From the NCBI RefSeq assembly GCF_009711225.1, contig NZ_WMIE01000001.1:992001-1056000 (forward strand): DNA of 64,000 bases. Direction: 5' to 3'. The notes under the pieces are model-generated. The model made no database searches. It had not been told where the DNA came from and saw nothing but the letters and a program-made list of their open reading frames with translations. Below are positions 44,715-53,359 of the stretch, piece by piece (the first letter of the stretch is position 1; each line of letters opens with the position of its first letter). Source of the stretch: Paracoccus aestuariivivens (GTDB lineage Bacteria; Pseudomonadota; Alphaproteobacteria; Rhodobacterales; Rhodobacteraceae). Made by a program: the position numbers and the translations under genes.

Positions 44715-45520
44715 AGAAGACAACCCTTTGGATCGGCGCGATCCTCGTCGGCATCAATGTCGTGATCGCGCTGCTAACTTTGGTCTGGCTGCCTTATGAC
44801 CCGACGGCAATGTCGGGCGGGCGGCTGGCAGCGCCCTCATGGGCGCATTGGGCGGGCACGGACCGGCTGGGCCGTGATTATTTCACCCAAGTCATGATCG
44901 GGGCGCGGATTGCGCTGACGGTCGGGGTCGGTGCGGCGCTTCTGGGCGGGCTGATCGGGACCACTTTGGGTGTGCTGGCGGCTTTCGCGCAGCGGGGCTT
45001 CGATGACGCCTTGGCCGCGACGCTGGATATCCTGATCGCCTTCCCGACGCTGCTGCTGGCCATGCTGGTCGTGGCGGCGAGCGACGGCGCCTCGCTAGGG
45101 ACCGCGATCCTTGCCATTGGCATCGCCATGTCCGCGATCATCGCGCGGCTGGTGCGAATCCTGACCAAGCGCGTGCTGGCACAGGATTACATCACCGCCG
45201 CGCGCTGCTCGGGTCTGGGTTGGGGCCGCATCGTGCTGGTCCATGTCCTGCCAAATATCGCGCCGACGGTGCTGGTCGCCATTGCGCTGCAATTTGGCCT
45301 TGCGGTGATTGCCGAGGCATCGCTGTCCTATCTTGGCCTTGGCGCGCCGCCGCCGAATGCGTCATGGGGGCAGCTACTGCAATCTGCGCAATCGACGGTC
45401 TTCAACGCGCCCATTGGCGTCATCGCTCCGGGCCTTGCGCTGATGGCGCTGGTCTTGGGGATCAATTTCCTTGCCGATGGGCTGCGCGACCTTCTCGACC
45501 CGGAAAGGGGGGCGGCATGA
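44711..45520 (+). CDS. Peptide-type ABC transporter permease (DppC-like)
   Basis: A 269-residue DppC-like permease. The early HWAGTDRLGRDYFTQVMIG and the loop ARCSGLGWGRIVLVHVLPN are characteristic. It pairs with the DppB-like protein. Overlaps neighbours by ATGA at both ends. Confidence 0.92.
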   Translation: MKKTTLWIGAILVGINVVIALLTLVWLPYDPTAMSGGRLAAPSWAHWAGTDRLGRDYFTQVMIGARIALTVGVGAALLGGLIGTTLGVLAAFAQRGFDDALAATLDILIAFPTLLLAMLVVAASDGASLGTAILAIGIAMSAIIARLVRILTKRVLAQDYITAARCSGLGWGRIVLVHVLPNIAPTVLVAIALQFGLAVIAEASLSYLGLGAPPPNASWGQLLQSAQSTVFNAPIGVIAPGLALMALVLGINFLADGLRDLLDPERGAA

Positions 45521-46323
45521 GCCTCCTAGAAGTCAATAACCTGCGTGTCCACGGGCCCGCGCGTGAGCTTGTCCATGGCATCAGCTTCTCGGTCGAGCCG
45601 GGCGAGCGGCTGGGTCTGGTGGGCGAAAGCGGCTCGGGCAAATCGCTGACCGCCATGTCCACCGTGGGCCTTTTGGCGCATGGGCTGCGTGCCGAGGGCT
45701 CGGTGTTGCTCGGCGGACATCAGGTCATTGGCCAGTCCGACCGGGCGCTGGTGCCCCTACGCGGTCCGGTCGCGGCGGTGGTGTTCCAAGATCCCCGCTC
45801 GGCGCTTGATCCGCTGATGAGACTGGGCGACCAACTCGCCCATCCGATCCGCCGCCGCGCCAAGCGCGAGGGGCGCAGCATGTCTGGCCCCCAGCTTCGC
45901 GCCGAGCAATTGCGCTGGCTGGATCGGGTCTCGATTGCCGACCCCGAGCGTATCCTGACTTCTTGGCCGCATGAGGTGTCGGGCGGGCAGCGGCAGCGCA
46001 TCGCGATTGCCATGGCCTTGGCTTGCGGGCCGCGCCTGCTGATCGCGGATGAGCCGACGACGGCGCTGGACGTGACGACGCAGGCCGAGGTGCTGGACCT
46101 GCTCGACACCCTAGCCCGCGACGAAGGGCTGGCGCTTCTGTTCATCAGCCACGATCTGCCCGTGGTGGCCCGCATCACGGATCGGGTCATCGTCATGCAG
46201 CATGGCCGCGCGGTCGAGGAAGGGCCGGTGCGCCAAGTCTTCACCCGTCCCCGCGATACCTATACCCAAGGCCTTGTCGCCGCAGCCCAACAATTGGAAG
46301 CCGCCGTCAGAGGGATGCAATGA
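45517..46323 (+). CDS. Peptide-type ABC transporter ATPase (DppD-like)
   Basis: A 268-residue ATPase with Walker A GESGSGKS near residue 40, signature VSGGQRQRIAIAMAL and Walker B LLIADEPTTALD. It is shorter than classical DppD (about 330 residues) because the C-terminal oligopeptide-transport HPY region is nearly absent. The start at 45517 overlaps the permease stop (ATGA); longer upstream frames are shadows. Confidence 0.9.
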   Translation: MSLLEVNNLRVHGPARELVHGISFSVEPGERLGLVGESGSGKSLTAMSTVGLLAHGLRAEGSVLLGGHQVIGQSDRALVPLRGPVAAVVFQDPRSALDPLMRLGDQLAHPIRRRAKREGRSMSGPQLRAEQLRWLDRVSIADPERILTSWPHEVSGGQRQRIAIAMALACGPRLLIADEPTTALDVTTQAEVLDLLDTLARDEGLALLFISHDLPVVARITDRVIVMQHGRAVEEGPVRQVFTRPRDTYTQGLVAAAQQLEAAVRGMQ

Positions 46324-47072
46324 GCCTGATCTCCCTCAAAGATGTTCAGTTCAGCTATGGCGATACACCGATCCTGCATGGCGTCTCGCTGGCCTTGGAG
46401 CAGGGCGAAAGCCTTGGCATCCTTGGCGAAAGCGGCTCGGGCAAGTCGACCATCCTGCGGCTGATGCTGGGTCTGACCCGGCCCGATACGGGCGTGGTCG
46501 AGGCGGATGGATCGGTGCTTGACACCCGATCGCGGGCGCGGATGCAGGCGCATCGCCGCTTCGTGCAGCCGGTGTTTCAGGACCCCTATACCTCGCTTGA
46601 CCCGAGGATGAAGGTCCGCCGTATCCTGACCGAGCCTCACGCCGCGCTGGATCTACCCGGGGATGCCGAGGCGGAAGCCGCGCGGGTGCTGGAGGCCGGG
46701 GGTCTGCCTGCCGACAGCCTTGACCGCTATCCCCGTGCTTTCTCGGGCGGGCAGCGCCAGCGCATCGCGATTGCGCGTGCCCTGATCGCGCGGCCCCGCG
46801 TGCTGTTGGCCGACGAGCCGGTCTCGGCGCTGGATCTTGCGACCAAGGTGCGGGTGATCGAGCTTCTGACCGAATTGTCGCGCGAGCTCACGCTGGTCCT
46901 CGTGTCCCATGACATCGCCATTGTCGCGGCGCTTTGCCCGCGCATGATCGTCCTGCAACAGGGCCGCGTGGTCGAGGCGGGCAAAACCGCCGCGATCCTG
47001 CGCGCCCCCCAACACCCCTATACGCAGCGCCTGCTCGCCAGCCTGCAACACATGCCCATGGAGTCCCCATGA
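46320..47072 (+). CDS. Peptide-type ABC transporter ATPase (DppF-like)
   Basis: A 250-residue ATPase with Walker A GESGSGKST near residue 40, signature FSGGQRQRIAIARAL and Walker B VLLADEPVSALD. Like its partner it lacks the C-terminal HPY extension. Overlaps on both sides by ATGA. Confidence 0.9.
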   Translation: MSLISLKDVQFSYGDTPILHGVSLALEQGESLGILGESGSGKSTILRLMLGLTRPDTGVVEADGSVLDTRSRARMQAHRRFVQPVFQDPYTSLDPRMKVRRILTEPHAALDLPGDAEAEAARVLEAGGLPADSLDRYPRAFSGGQRQRIAIARALIARPRVLLADEPVSALDLATKVRVIELLTELSRELTLVLVSHDIAIVAALCPRMIVLQQGRVVEAGKTAAILRAPQHPYTQRLLASLQHMPMESP

Positions 47073-47845
47073 CCTACGAGACCGAGATCGAAAACTGGCG
47101 CGCCGAGCGCCTCGCCGCCTTGAAAGCTGAGGATGGTTGGTTGAACCTGACCGACCGCGTCGATATCGCGCCGGGCCGCATGACGGTCGGGTCGGCTGAC
47201 GAAAATGATGTGGTCTTGTCGGTGGGGCCTGCGCGTCTGGGCGTCTTGGAGTTGGATACCGACGGATCGTCTCGTTTCGACGCGGGCGAGGGGGCGCTGA
47301 CGCTGACGCCGGTCCCCGATGCTCCGCCACGTTTGAAGGTTGGCGATCTGCTGATTGAGGTGACGCAGGTCGAGGGGCAATATGCCTTGCGTGTCCGCGA
47401 CGCGGTCTCGCCCAATCGCAGCAGCTTCCCCGGCATTGAGAGCTATCCGCTGGACCCTGCATGGCGGATCGAGGCGGATTGGATCGAGTTGGAAGCTCCG
47501 AAATCTTTGGGCATCGGCATGGTCACGGGTGTCGAAACCTCGGTGCAGCTAACCCATGTCGCGCGGTTCACGCATGATGGTGCACAGATCGAATTGCTGC
47601 CGACGCATTGGAAATCCGGCAAACCGATGTTCGTGATCCGCGACCGCACCGCCGGGCGCGAGACCTATGGCGCCTCGCGTTTCCTGATTGGTGAGATGGC
47701 GGGCGACAAGGTGGTTTTGGACTTCAACAAGGCCTTCAACCCACCCTGTGCATATACCGAGTTTGCGGTCTGCCCCTTGCCGCCGCGACAGAATATCATG
47801 GCGTTCGAGATCCTTGCCGGTGAGAAGAAGCCGATCGAAGGATGA
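47069..47845 (+). CDS. DUF1684 protein
   Basis: A 258-residue DUF1684 protein. The family hallmarks are present: an N-terminal EIENWRAERLAALKAEDGWL, a middle block GRETYGASRFL, and the conserved end DFNKAFNPPCAYTEFAVCPLPP with two cysteines. No signal peptide. Function unknown in the family. It is the last gene of the peptide transporter operon, translationally coupled to the second ATPase (ATGA at 47069), so it probably acts on the imported substrate. The hairpin at 47851-47877 follows. Confidence 0.87.
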   Translation: MTYETEIENWRAERLAALKAEDGWLNLTDRVDIAPGRMTVGSADENDVVLSVGPARLGVLELDTDGSSRFDAGEGALTLTPVPDAPPRLKVGDLLIEVTQVEGQYALRVRDAVSPNRSSFPGIESYPLDPAWRIEADWIELEAPKSLGIGMVTGVETSVQLTHVARFTHDGAQIELLPTHWKSGKPMFVIRDRTAGRETYGASRFLIGEMAGDKVVLDFNKAFNPPCAYTEFAVCPLPPRQNIMAFEILAGEKKPIEG

Positions 47846-47850
47846 ACGAA

Positions 47851-47877
47851 AAGGGCGGGGCATCGATCCCCGCCCTT
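47851..47877. terminator. Bidirectional terminator hairpin between the peptide operon and rhaI
   Basis: AAGGGCGGGG (47851-47860) and CCCCGCCCTT (47868-47877) form a perfect 10-base stem around CATCGAT. It lies between convergent genes; a weak T-run (CCCTTTTCG) follows on the minus strand, so it is stronger for rhaI. Confidence 0.8.
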
Positions 47878-47894
47878 CTCGGTCGGTGACGGGA

Positions 47895-49175
47895 TCAGAC
47901 GATCCCGCCGCCTCCGCTGGCGACCCGCGGCCGCGTTTGCGCGACATGGGCGCGATAGCCTGAGGCGCGGTAGGCCGCGATCGGGTCAATGGCGGCGCCG
48001 GCCCGTGCGCGGGCCATGGCAAGAATCGGTTCGACATCGGTGCGGAAGGCGGCACGCAGGGTGGCTGCGGCCATAAGGGCGTCGTTGTCCTGTCGGTAGC
48101 CTTCCAGCGCGGTGCGGTCGACCAGAGATGCCTGCACATAGGCGCGCTGGATCTCGCAGGCCGAGACGATCAGGCTTTCGATCGGGTCGGTCACATTGTG
48201 GCTTTGGTCGATCATATGGGCGAGGTTCAGGCCGGGCGTGTCCTCAAGCTCGACCAGTTCGTTGAAGACGAGGAACAGGCGGAAGGGCTCGATCGTGCCG
48301 CTGTCCAGATCGTCATCTCCATATTTGCTGTCATTGAAATGGAAGCCGCCCAGCTTGCCCGCGCGGATCAGTCGGGCGACGATCATCTCGATGTTCACGT
48401 TCGGGGCGTGATGACCAAGGTCCACGAGGCACTGCGCTTTGTCGCCCAGTTCCTGCGCGATCATCAGGCTGGTGCCCCAGTCCTGCACCACAGTCGAGTA
48501 AAAAGCGGGCTCGTAGATCTTGTGTTCGCTGAAGATCCGCCAATCCTCGGGCAACCCGGCATAGACTTGCTTCATCGAGTCCAGATAGCGGTCGAACTGA
48601 CGGCTAAGCGAGGTCTGGCCGGGGAAGTTCGAGCCGTCGCCGATCCAGACGGTCAGCGCCTTCGAACCAATGGCCTGCCCGATCTCGATGCATTCCAGAT
48701 TGTGCTCGACGGCCTGCTGGCGGGTGGCTGCATCTGTATGGCTGAGGGATCCGAATTTATAGCTATACGCCTGATCCGGTTGATCCTGAAAGGTGTTCGA
48801 GTTCATGGCGTCAAAGCCAAGGCCGGTTTCCTCGGCCTTTTCCAGCAACAAAGCGGGATCCGTTTTGTCCCACGGGATATGCAGGCTGACCGATGGCGTC
48901 GCGTCGGTCAATTGATGGATCACTCCGCAGTCGTCCATCTTGTCCATGATGCCACGCGGTTCGCCAAGGCCGGGGAAACGGGCAAAGCGCGTTCCGCCCG
49001 TACCCGTCCCCCAACTGGGGACGGCGACACCGAAAGCGCGGGCGCGGTCGGTCAGGGCGTCGATATCGACGCCCCGACGGGCAAGTCGCTCGCCCAGTGA
49101 TTGGTAGTCCTGCGCCAGATCGGCCTGACGTCCGGCGTTTTCAGCCTCGATAAGGTTCTTGTCGATCATGGCCAT
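47895..49175 (-). CDS. rhaI: L-rhamnose isomerase (RhaI type)
   Basis: A 426-residue xylose-isomerase-fold enzyme converting L-rhamnose to L-rhamnulose. It matches the RhaI group of Rhizobium and Pseudomonas stutzeri rather than E. coli RhaA: FGVAVPSWGTGTGGTRFARF early, metal-site residues in IFSEHKIYEP, VDLGHHAPN and GFHFNDSKYGDDDLD. The start at 49175 overlaps the stop of rhaD by one base (TAATG); an ATG two codons later is possible. It ends with GGGGIV after a normal family C-terminus. Confidence 0.93.
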   Translation of the reverse strand: MAMIDKNLIEAENAGRQADLAQDYQSLGERLARRGVDIDALTDRARAFGVAVPSWGTGTGGTRFARFPGLGEPRGIMDKMDDCGVIHQLTDATPSVSLHIPWDKTDPALLLEKAEETGLGFDAMNSNTFQDQPDQAYSYKFGSLSHTDAATRQQAVEHNLECIEIGQAIGSKALTVWIGDGSNFPGQTSLSRQFDRYLDSMKQVYAGLPEDWRIFSEHKIYEPAFYSTVVQDWGTSLMIAQELGDKAQCLVDLGHHAPNVNIEMIVARLIRAGKLGGFHFNDSKYGDDDLDSGTIEPFRLFLVFNELVELEDTPGLNLAHMIDQSHNVTDPIESLIVSACEIQRAYVQASLVDRTALEGYRQDNDALMAAATLRAAFRTDVEPILAMARARAGAAIDPIAAYRASGYRAHVAQTRPRVASGGGGIV

Positions 49176-51277
49176 TACCGCGTGAAAGCCTGAACATTGC
49201 CCGCATCGACATTCAGGATATTTCCGGTCGATTTGGCAGAGAGATCGCTGGCGAAGAAATAGGCGCCTTCGGCGATATCCTCGGGCAGGACGGATCGTTT
49301 CAGCATCGAGCGCTGGCGGTACATTTCCTCGAGCCCTTCCTTGTCGGTCTTGTAGGTCGAGGCGCGCTGGTCCAGCCATTCGCCCTCCCAGATGCGCGAG
49401 CCACGCAGGACGGCGTCGGGGTTCACCACATTGACGCGGATCTGCGCCTCGGCCCCTTCCAGCGCCAGACAACGGGCCAGATGGATTTCCGCAGCTTTCG
49501 CGGTGCAATAGGCCGAGGCGTTCGGGCTGGCGGCCAAGCCGTTTTTCGATGCAACGAAGATCACCGAGCCGCCGATACCTTGCGTACGCAGGGTCTTGAA
49601 CGCTTCGCGCGAGACAAGGAAATAGCCGGTGGACAGGATGTCCATGTTTTTGTTCCACAGCGCCAGCGAAGTTTCCTCGATCGGGGCCGAGGACGCGATG
49701 CCCGCATTCGATACCAGAATGTCGATGCCGCCGAACTCCACCGCCATTTCGGCATAGGCGGCAACCACCTGACTTTCGTCCGTGACGTTCATCTGGACCG
49801 AGCGCACGACATCCTTGCCGTGCCGTGCGGCCAGACCCTTCGATGCCGTTTCCAGCGCCGCGGGGTCAATATCAGCCAGCATGACGCAGGCGCCTTCCTT
49901 CAGGAAACGCTCGGCCGTTGCCGCCCCGATGCCGCCCGCGCCGCCGGTTACAAGCGCCACACGGCCCGCCAGCGATTTCGGTTTCGGCATGCGCTGAAGC
50001 TTCGCTTCTTCAAGCAACCAATATTCGATGTCGAATGCTTCCTGTTCCGGCAGGCCCTGATAGGTGCTGACGCCGGACGCGCCGCGCATGACATTGATCG
50101 CGTTGACATAGAACTCGCCCGAGATCCGTGCCGTTGCCTTGTCCAGCGCAAAGGTCAGCATGCCGACGCCGGGAACCAGATAGACCACGGCGTTGGGGTC
50201 GCGCAAAGCGGGGCTGTCGGGCTTTTTGCAGCGGTCGTAATAAGCGGCGTAATCGTCGCGGTAGTCGGCAACCGCCTTTTCCAGACCAGCGATGGTGGCG
50301 TCCAAGTCAGGGTTGGTCGGATCGAAGTCCACGACCAGCGGACGGATCTTGGTGCGCAGGAAGTGGTCGGGGCAAGAGGTTCCCAGCGGAGCCAGCGTGT
50401 CCAGCGCGTTCGAGCCGACAAACTCGAGCACGGCCGCCTGATCGTCGAAATGGCCGACCTTGTGGCGATCCTTCGAGATCAGTCCGCGGATGACCGGCAT
50501 CAGACGGGCGGCAACCTCGCGGCGTTGGCGGGCGTCCAGCGTCGGCAGCTTTTGTCCGCCAAAGGCGGGTTTTCCTGCGGTGCGCGCCTCAAGCCATTCG
50601 GCGGCGTGATTGATGATCTCCAGAGTCGTCAGGTAGCATTCCTTGGCGTCGTCCGCCCAAGTGAACAGGCCGTGGCTTTCCAGAACACAGCCCTTGGCCT
50701 GCGGGTTCTCGATGGCGAATTTCTCAAGCCACAGGCCCAGTTCGTAGCCGGGCTTTTTCCACGGCAGCCAGCCAATGGTGTCGCCAAAGATCTCGGCGGT
50801 CAGTTCCTTGGAATTGACCGATGCGGCAATGGCGATGATCGCATCCGAATGGACGTGATCGACATGTTTCTTCGGCACATAGGCGTGCAACGGCGTGTCG
50901 ATCGAGGCTGCACGTGGGTTCAGCGCGAAGGTGCAATGGGGCAGGTAGCCGACCATTTCATCCTCGAACGCGACGCCGCGATACTTGCCCTTCAGGGCGC
51001 GCAGCTTGTCCATATACAACGTCGAGAAGCCGTCCATCTTCATCGAGCCGATATCGCCGCCCGAACCTTTGACCCAAAGGACCTCGACCTGCTCGCCGCT
51101 CAGCGGGTCGGTTTCCATCACCTTGGCCGAAGTGTTGCCTCCGCCGTAATTCGTCACGCGCTTGTCCGATCCCAGCAGGTTCGAACGGTAAAGCAGCTTG
51201 TCCGATTCGCTCATTTTGGCTGCGCGGGCATCGTCCCACAGGTTCTCAAGCCGGTTGGCTACCAGTGTCTCAGTCAT
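49175..51277 (-). CDS. rhaD: Bifunctional rhamnulose-1-phosphate aldolase / lactaldehyde (short-chain) dehydrogenase
   Basis: A 700-residue fusion. Residues 1 to about 430 form a class II aldolase with zinc ligands His141 and His143 in DHVHSD and His202 in ESHG. Residues from about 437 form a short-chain dehydrogenase with TGGAGGIG (444-451), a catalytic Ser in SNAG-type context and YCTAK as the YxxxK pair. The aldolase splits L-rhamnulose-1-phosphate into DHAP and L-lactaldehyde, which the second domain should oxidise or reduce. It starts the minus-strand rhaDI operon, divergent from rhaR. Confidence 0.93.
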   Translation of the reverse strand: MTETLVANRLENLWDDARAAKMSESDKLLYRSNLLGSDKRVTNYGGGNTSAKVMETDPLSGEQVEVLWVKGSGGDIGSMKMDGFSTLYMDKLRALKGKYRGVAFEDEMVGYLPHCTFALNPRAASIDTPLHAYVPKKHVDHVHSDAIIAIAASVNSKELTAEIFGDTIGWLPWKKPGYELGLWLEKFAIENPQAKGCVLESHGLFTWADDAKECYLTTLEIINHAAEWLEARTAGKPAFGGQKLPTLDARQRREVAARLMPVIRGLISKDRHKVGHFDDQAAVLEFVGSNALDTLAPLGTSCPDHFLRTKIRPLVVDFDPTNPDLDATIAGLEKAVADYRDDYAAYYDRCKKPDSPALRDPNAVVYLVPGVGMLTFALDKATARISGEFYVNAINVMRGASGVSTYQGLPEQEAFDIEYWLLEEAKLQRMPKPKSLAGRVALVTGGAGGIGAATAERFLKEGACVMLADIDPAALETASKGLAARHGKDVVRSVQMNVTDESQVVAAYAEMAVEFGGIDILVSNAGIASSAPIEETSLALWNKNMDILSTGYFLVSREAFKTLRTQGIGGSVIFVASKNGLAASPNASAYCTAKAAEIHLARCLALEGAEAQIRVNVVNPDAVLRGSRIWEGEWLDQRASTYKTDKEGLEEMYRQRSMLKRSVLPEDIAEGAYFFASDLSAKSTGNILNVDAGNVQAFTR

Positions 51278-51348
51278 GAAAAACCTCCCATTGCGGCGAC
51301 GACCGGTCGCCCGCTCCGAGTGCGATTAGACTCGGATTCGCGCAAGCG

Positions 51349-51428
51349 TCAATCAATTTCGATCAAAAACAATCATTGTGCAGGCGCAGAAAGTTTCTGG
51401 ACGATCAATTATGATTGACAGTGATCGG
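51349..51428. promoter_or_regulatory. Operator cluster between rhaD and rhaR
   Basis: The 190-base divergent region contains several copies of a TTGATCG/TTGATTG-type half-site in both orientations: CAATCAATTTCGATCAA (51349-51365), CAATCATT (51370-51377) and CGATCAATTATGATTGACA (51402-51420) followed by GTGATCGG. Repeated half-sites of this sort fit a DeoR-family repressor acting on both rhaDI and rhaRSTPQUK. Confidence 0.6.
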
Positions 51429-51466
51429 TAATGATGGAAACTCCTTTGCCAAGGGAAGAGGGTCAA

Positions 51467-52276
51467 ATGCTGGAAACCGAACGCCATCGCATCATTCTAT
51501 CCGCCGTGCAGGAGCGGCCGGTGGTGACGGTTGCCGATCTATGCGCCCTGACCGGTGCATCCGAGGCGACCGTGCGACGTGATATTGGCCAGTTGCATCT
51601 TGCCAAGAAGTTGCGCCGGGTGCGGGGCGGGGCCGAGGCGATCTCTCCGCCGCAATTCGTCGGCATCAACGCGCGGCCATTCGCGGTCAACCAGACGCTG
51701 CACATCGCCGAGAAACGGGCGATTGCGCAGGCGGCGGTCGATCTGTGCGAAGATGGCGACGCGATCATCATCAATGGTGGGACGACCACATTCCAGATGG
51801 TGCATCCGCTGACCACCAAACGCTTGCAGGTATTCACCAACAGCTTTCCGATTGCCGAGCATCTGCTGAAGCATTCCAAGAATACCGTTCTGGTGCCGGC
51901 GGGCGCGATCTATCGCGAGCAGAATATCATCCTGTCGCCCTTTGACGCCGATGGCAGCAATCATTTCTATGCCCGCCGGATGTTCATGGGTTGTCGCGGC
52001 CTCGGGCCTTTGGGGCTGATGGAGGGCGATCCCTTGCTGGTTCAGGCCGAGCAAAAGCTGATCGACCAAGCCGATGAACTGGTCGTGCTGACAGACAGTT
52101 CGAAATTCGACCAACGTTCAAGCCTGCTGCTGTGCCCGCTGTCGCGGATCCATACCGTCATCACCGATGACCGGATCTCGGACCGGGCGGCACAGATGCT
52201 GGACGCTGCCGAAGTCCGTCTGATCGTGGCAGAGGTGGCCACGACAGATCGCAAGAAACGCGCGCAAGAGGAGTGA
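51467..52276 (+). CDS. rhaR: DeoR-family regulator of rhamnose genes
   Basis: A 269-residue DeoR-type repressor. N-terminal helix-turn-helix: RHRIILSAVQERPVVTV and SEATVRRDIGQLH; C-terminal sugar-phosphate-sensing domain with NGGTTTFQMVHPL and VLTDSSKF. ATG at 51467 follows AAGGGAAGAGG and is preferred to the ATG at 51431. In Rhizobium leguminosarum the RhaR of this gene order is a negative regulator relieved by growth on rhamnose. Confidence 0.9.
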   Translation: MLETERHRIILSAVQERPVVTVADLCALTGASEATVRRDIGQLHLAKKLRRVRGGAEAISPPQFVGINARPFAVNQTLHIAEKRAIAQAAVDLCEDGDAIIINGGTTTFQMVHPLTTKRLQVFTNSFPIAEHLLKHSKNTVLVPAGAIYREQNIILSPFDADGSNHFYARRMFMGCRGLGPLGLMEGDPLLVQAEQKLIDQADELVVLTDSSKFDQRSSLLLCPLSRIHTVITDDRISDRAAQMLDAAEVRLIVAEVATTDRKKRAQEE

Positions 52277-52306
52277 TGCGCGCAACTGCTCATAGGGGAG
52301 GAACGA

Positions 52307-53299
52307 ATGAGCATACTAGGAAAGGCACTAACGACTGCGGCCATGGCAGGCGTCCTGATGGCGTCGACCGCACAGGCCGAGGAAATGCGTATCGCCCTTG
52401 TGGTCAAGGCGCTAGGGATCGGTTTCTTCGAGGCAGCCAACAAGGGCGCTGAAGAAGCCGCGAAAGAGCTTGGCGACGTCAAGATCATCTATACCGGCCC
52501 GACCGACACCACCGCCGAAGGCCAGATCGAGGTGATCAACAGCCTGATCGCGCAAAAAGTCGATGCAATTGCGGTCAGCGCCAACGACACCGACGCGCTG
52601 GTTCCGACGCTGAAAAAGGCGATGGATCGCGGCATCACCGTGATCAGCTGGGACTCGGGTGTGGCACCCGAAGGGCGGCAGATGCAGCTGAACCCGTCGT
52701 CCTCGGCGTTGATCGGCAATATGATCATCAAGCTTGCCGCCGATAACCTGCCCGAGGGCGGCGACGTGGCGGTGCTGTCGGCGACCACGACCTCGACGAA
52801 CCAGAACACCTGGATCGAAGAGATGAAAAAGGTCGAAGGCAATTACCCCAAGGTCAAGGTCGTGGGCACCGTTTATGGTGACGATCTGGCAGACAAGTCC
52901 TATCGCGAAGCTCAGGGCCTGATGCAGACCTATCCGGACCTCAAGGCGATCATCGCTCCGACGTCGGTGGGGATCGTGGCTGCCGCGCAGGCCGTGACGG
53001 ATGCGGGGAAGGTCGGGCAGGTGAATGTAACCGGCTTGGGACTGCCTTCGGAAATGGCTGGCCATGTAAAGTCGGGCGCGTCGAAATCCTTCGCCATCTG
53101 GAACCCGATAGATCTGGGTTATTCCGCGACCATGATCGCCTATCACCTTGCCAAGGGCGATGCGAAGGCCGAGCCGGGCGCCTCGATCCCGATTGGCCGC
53201 ATGGGAGAGGTCAAGCTGGATGACAAGGGCGAAGCCGCCATGGCCGATCCATTTGTCTACGATTCGACCAATATCGACCAGTTCAGCTCGATCTTCTGA
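52307..53299 (+). CDS. rhaS: Rhamnose ABC transporter periplasmic binding protein
   Basis: A 330-residue Peripla_BP_4 protein with a signal peptide (cleavage near AQA-EEMR, residue 24). It is the rhamnose-binding subunit by gene order and similarity. GGGGAGG lies seven bases before the ATG. A 7-base-pair hairpin follows the gene (53313-53337) and may keep this part of the message more abundant than the membrane subunits. Confidence 0.92.
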   Translation: MSILGKALTTAAMAGVLMASTAQAEEMRIALVVKALGIGFFEAANKGAEEAAKELGDVKIIYTGPTDTTAEGQIEVINSLIAQKVDAIAVSANDTDALVPTLKKAMDRGITVISWDSGVAPEGRQMQLNPSSSALIGNMIIKLAADNLPEGGDVAVLSATTTSTNQNTWIEEMKKVEGNYPKVKVVGTVYGDDLADKSYREAQGLMQTYPDLKAIIAPTSVGIVAAAQAVTDAGKVGQVNVTGLGLPSEMAGHVKSGASKSFAIWNPIDLGYSATMIAYHLAKGDAKAEPGASIPIGRMGEVKLDDKGEAAMADPFVYDSTNIDQFSSIF

Positions 53300-53312
53300 T
53301 CGGACCTGAATA

Positions 53313-53337
53313 GCCCGGCCTGGCGGCAACGCCGGGC
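53313..53337 (+). promoter_or_regulatory. Intercistronic stem-loop between rhaS and rhaT
   Basis: GCCCGGC (53313-53319) pairs with GCCGGGC (53331-53337); an alternative inner stem GGCG-GCAA-CGCC has a GNRA tetraloop. There is no T-run, so it is more likely an mRNA-stabilising or processing element than a terminator, as found after other binding-protein genes. Confidence 0.6.
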
Positions 53338-53359
53338 CACCCAGTCCAAGGAAAATCCT

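Noticed and set aside
49481..51418. 645-codon plus-strand frame opposite rhaD
   Set aside because: Shadow of the aldolase/dehydrogenase gene, whose active-site motifs are complete on the minus strand.
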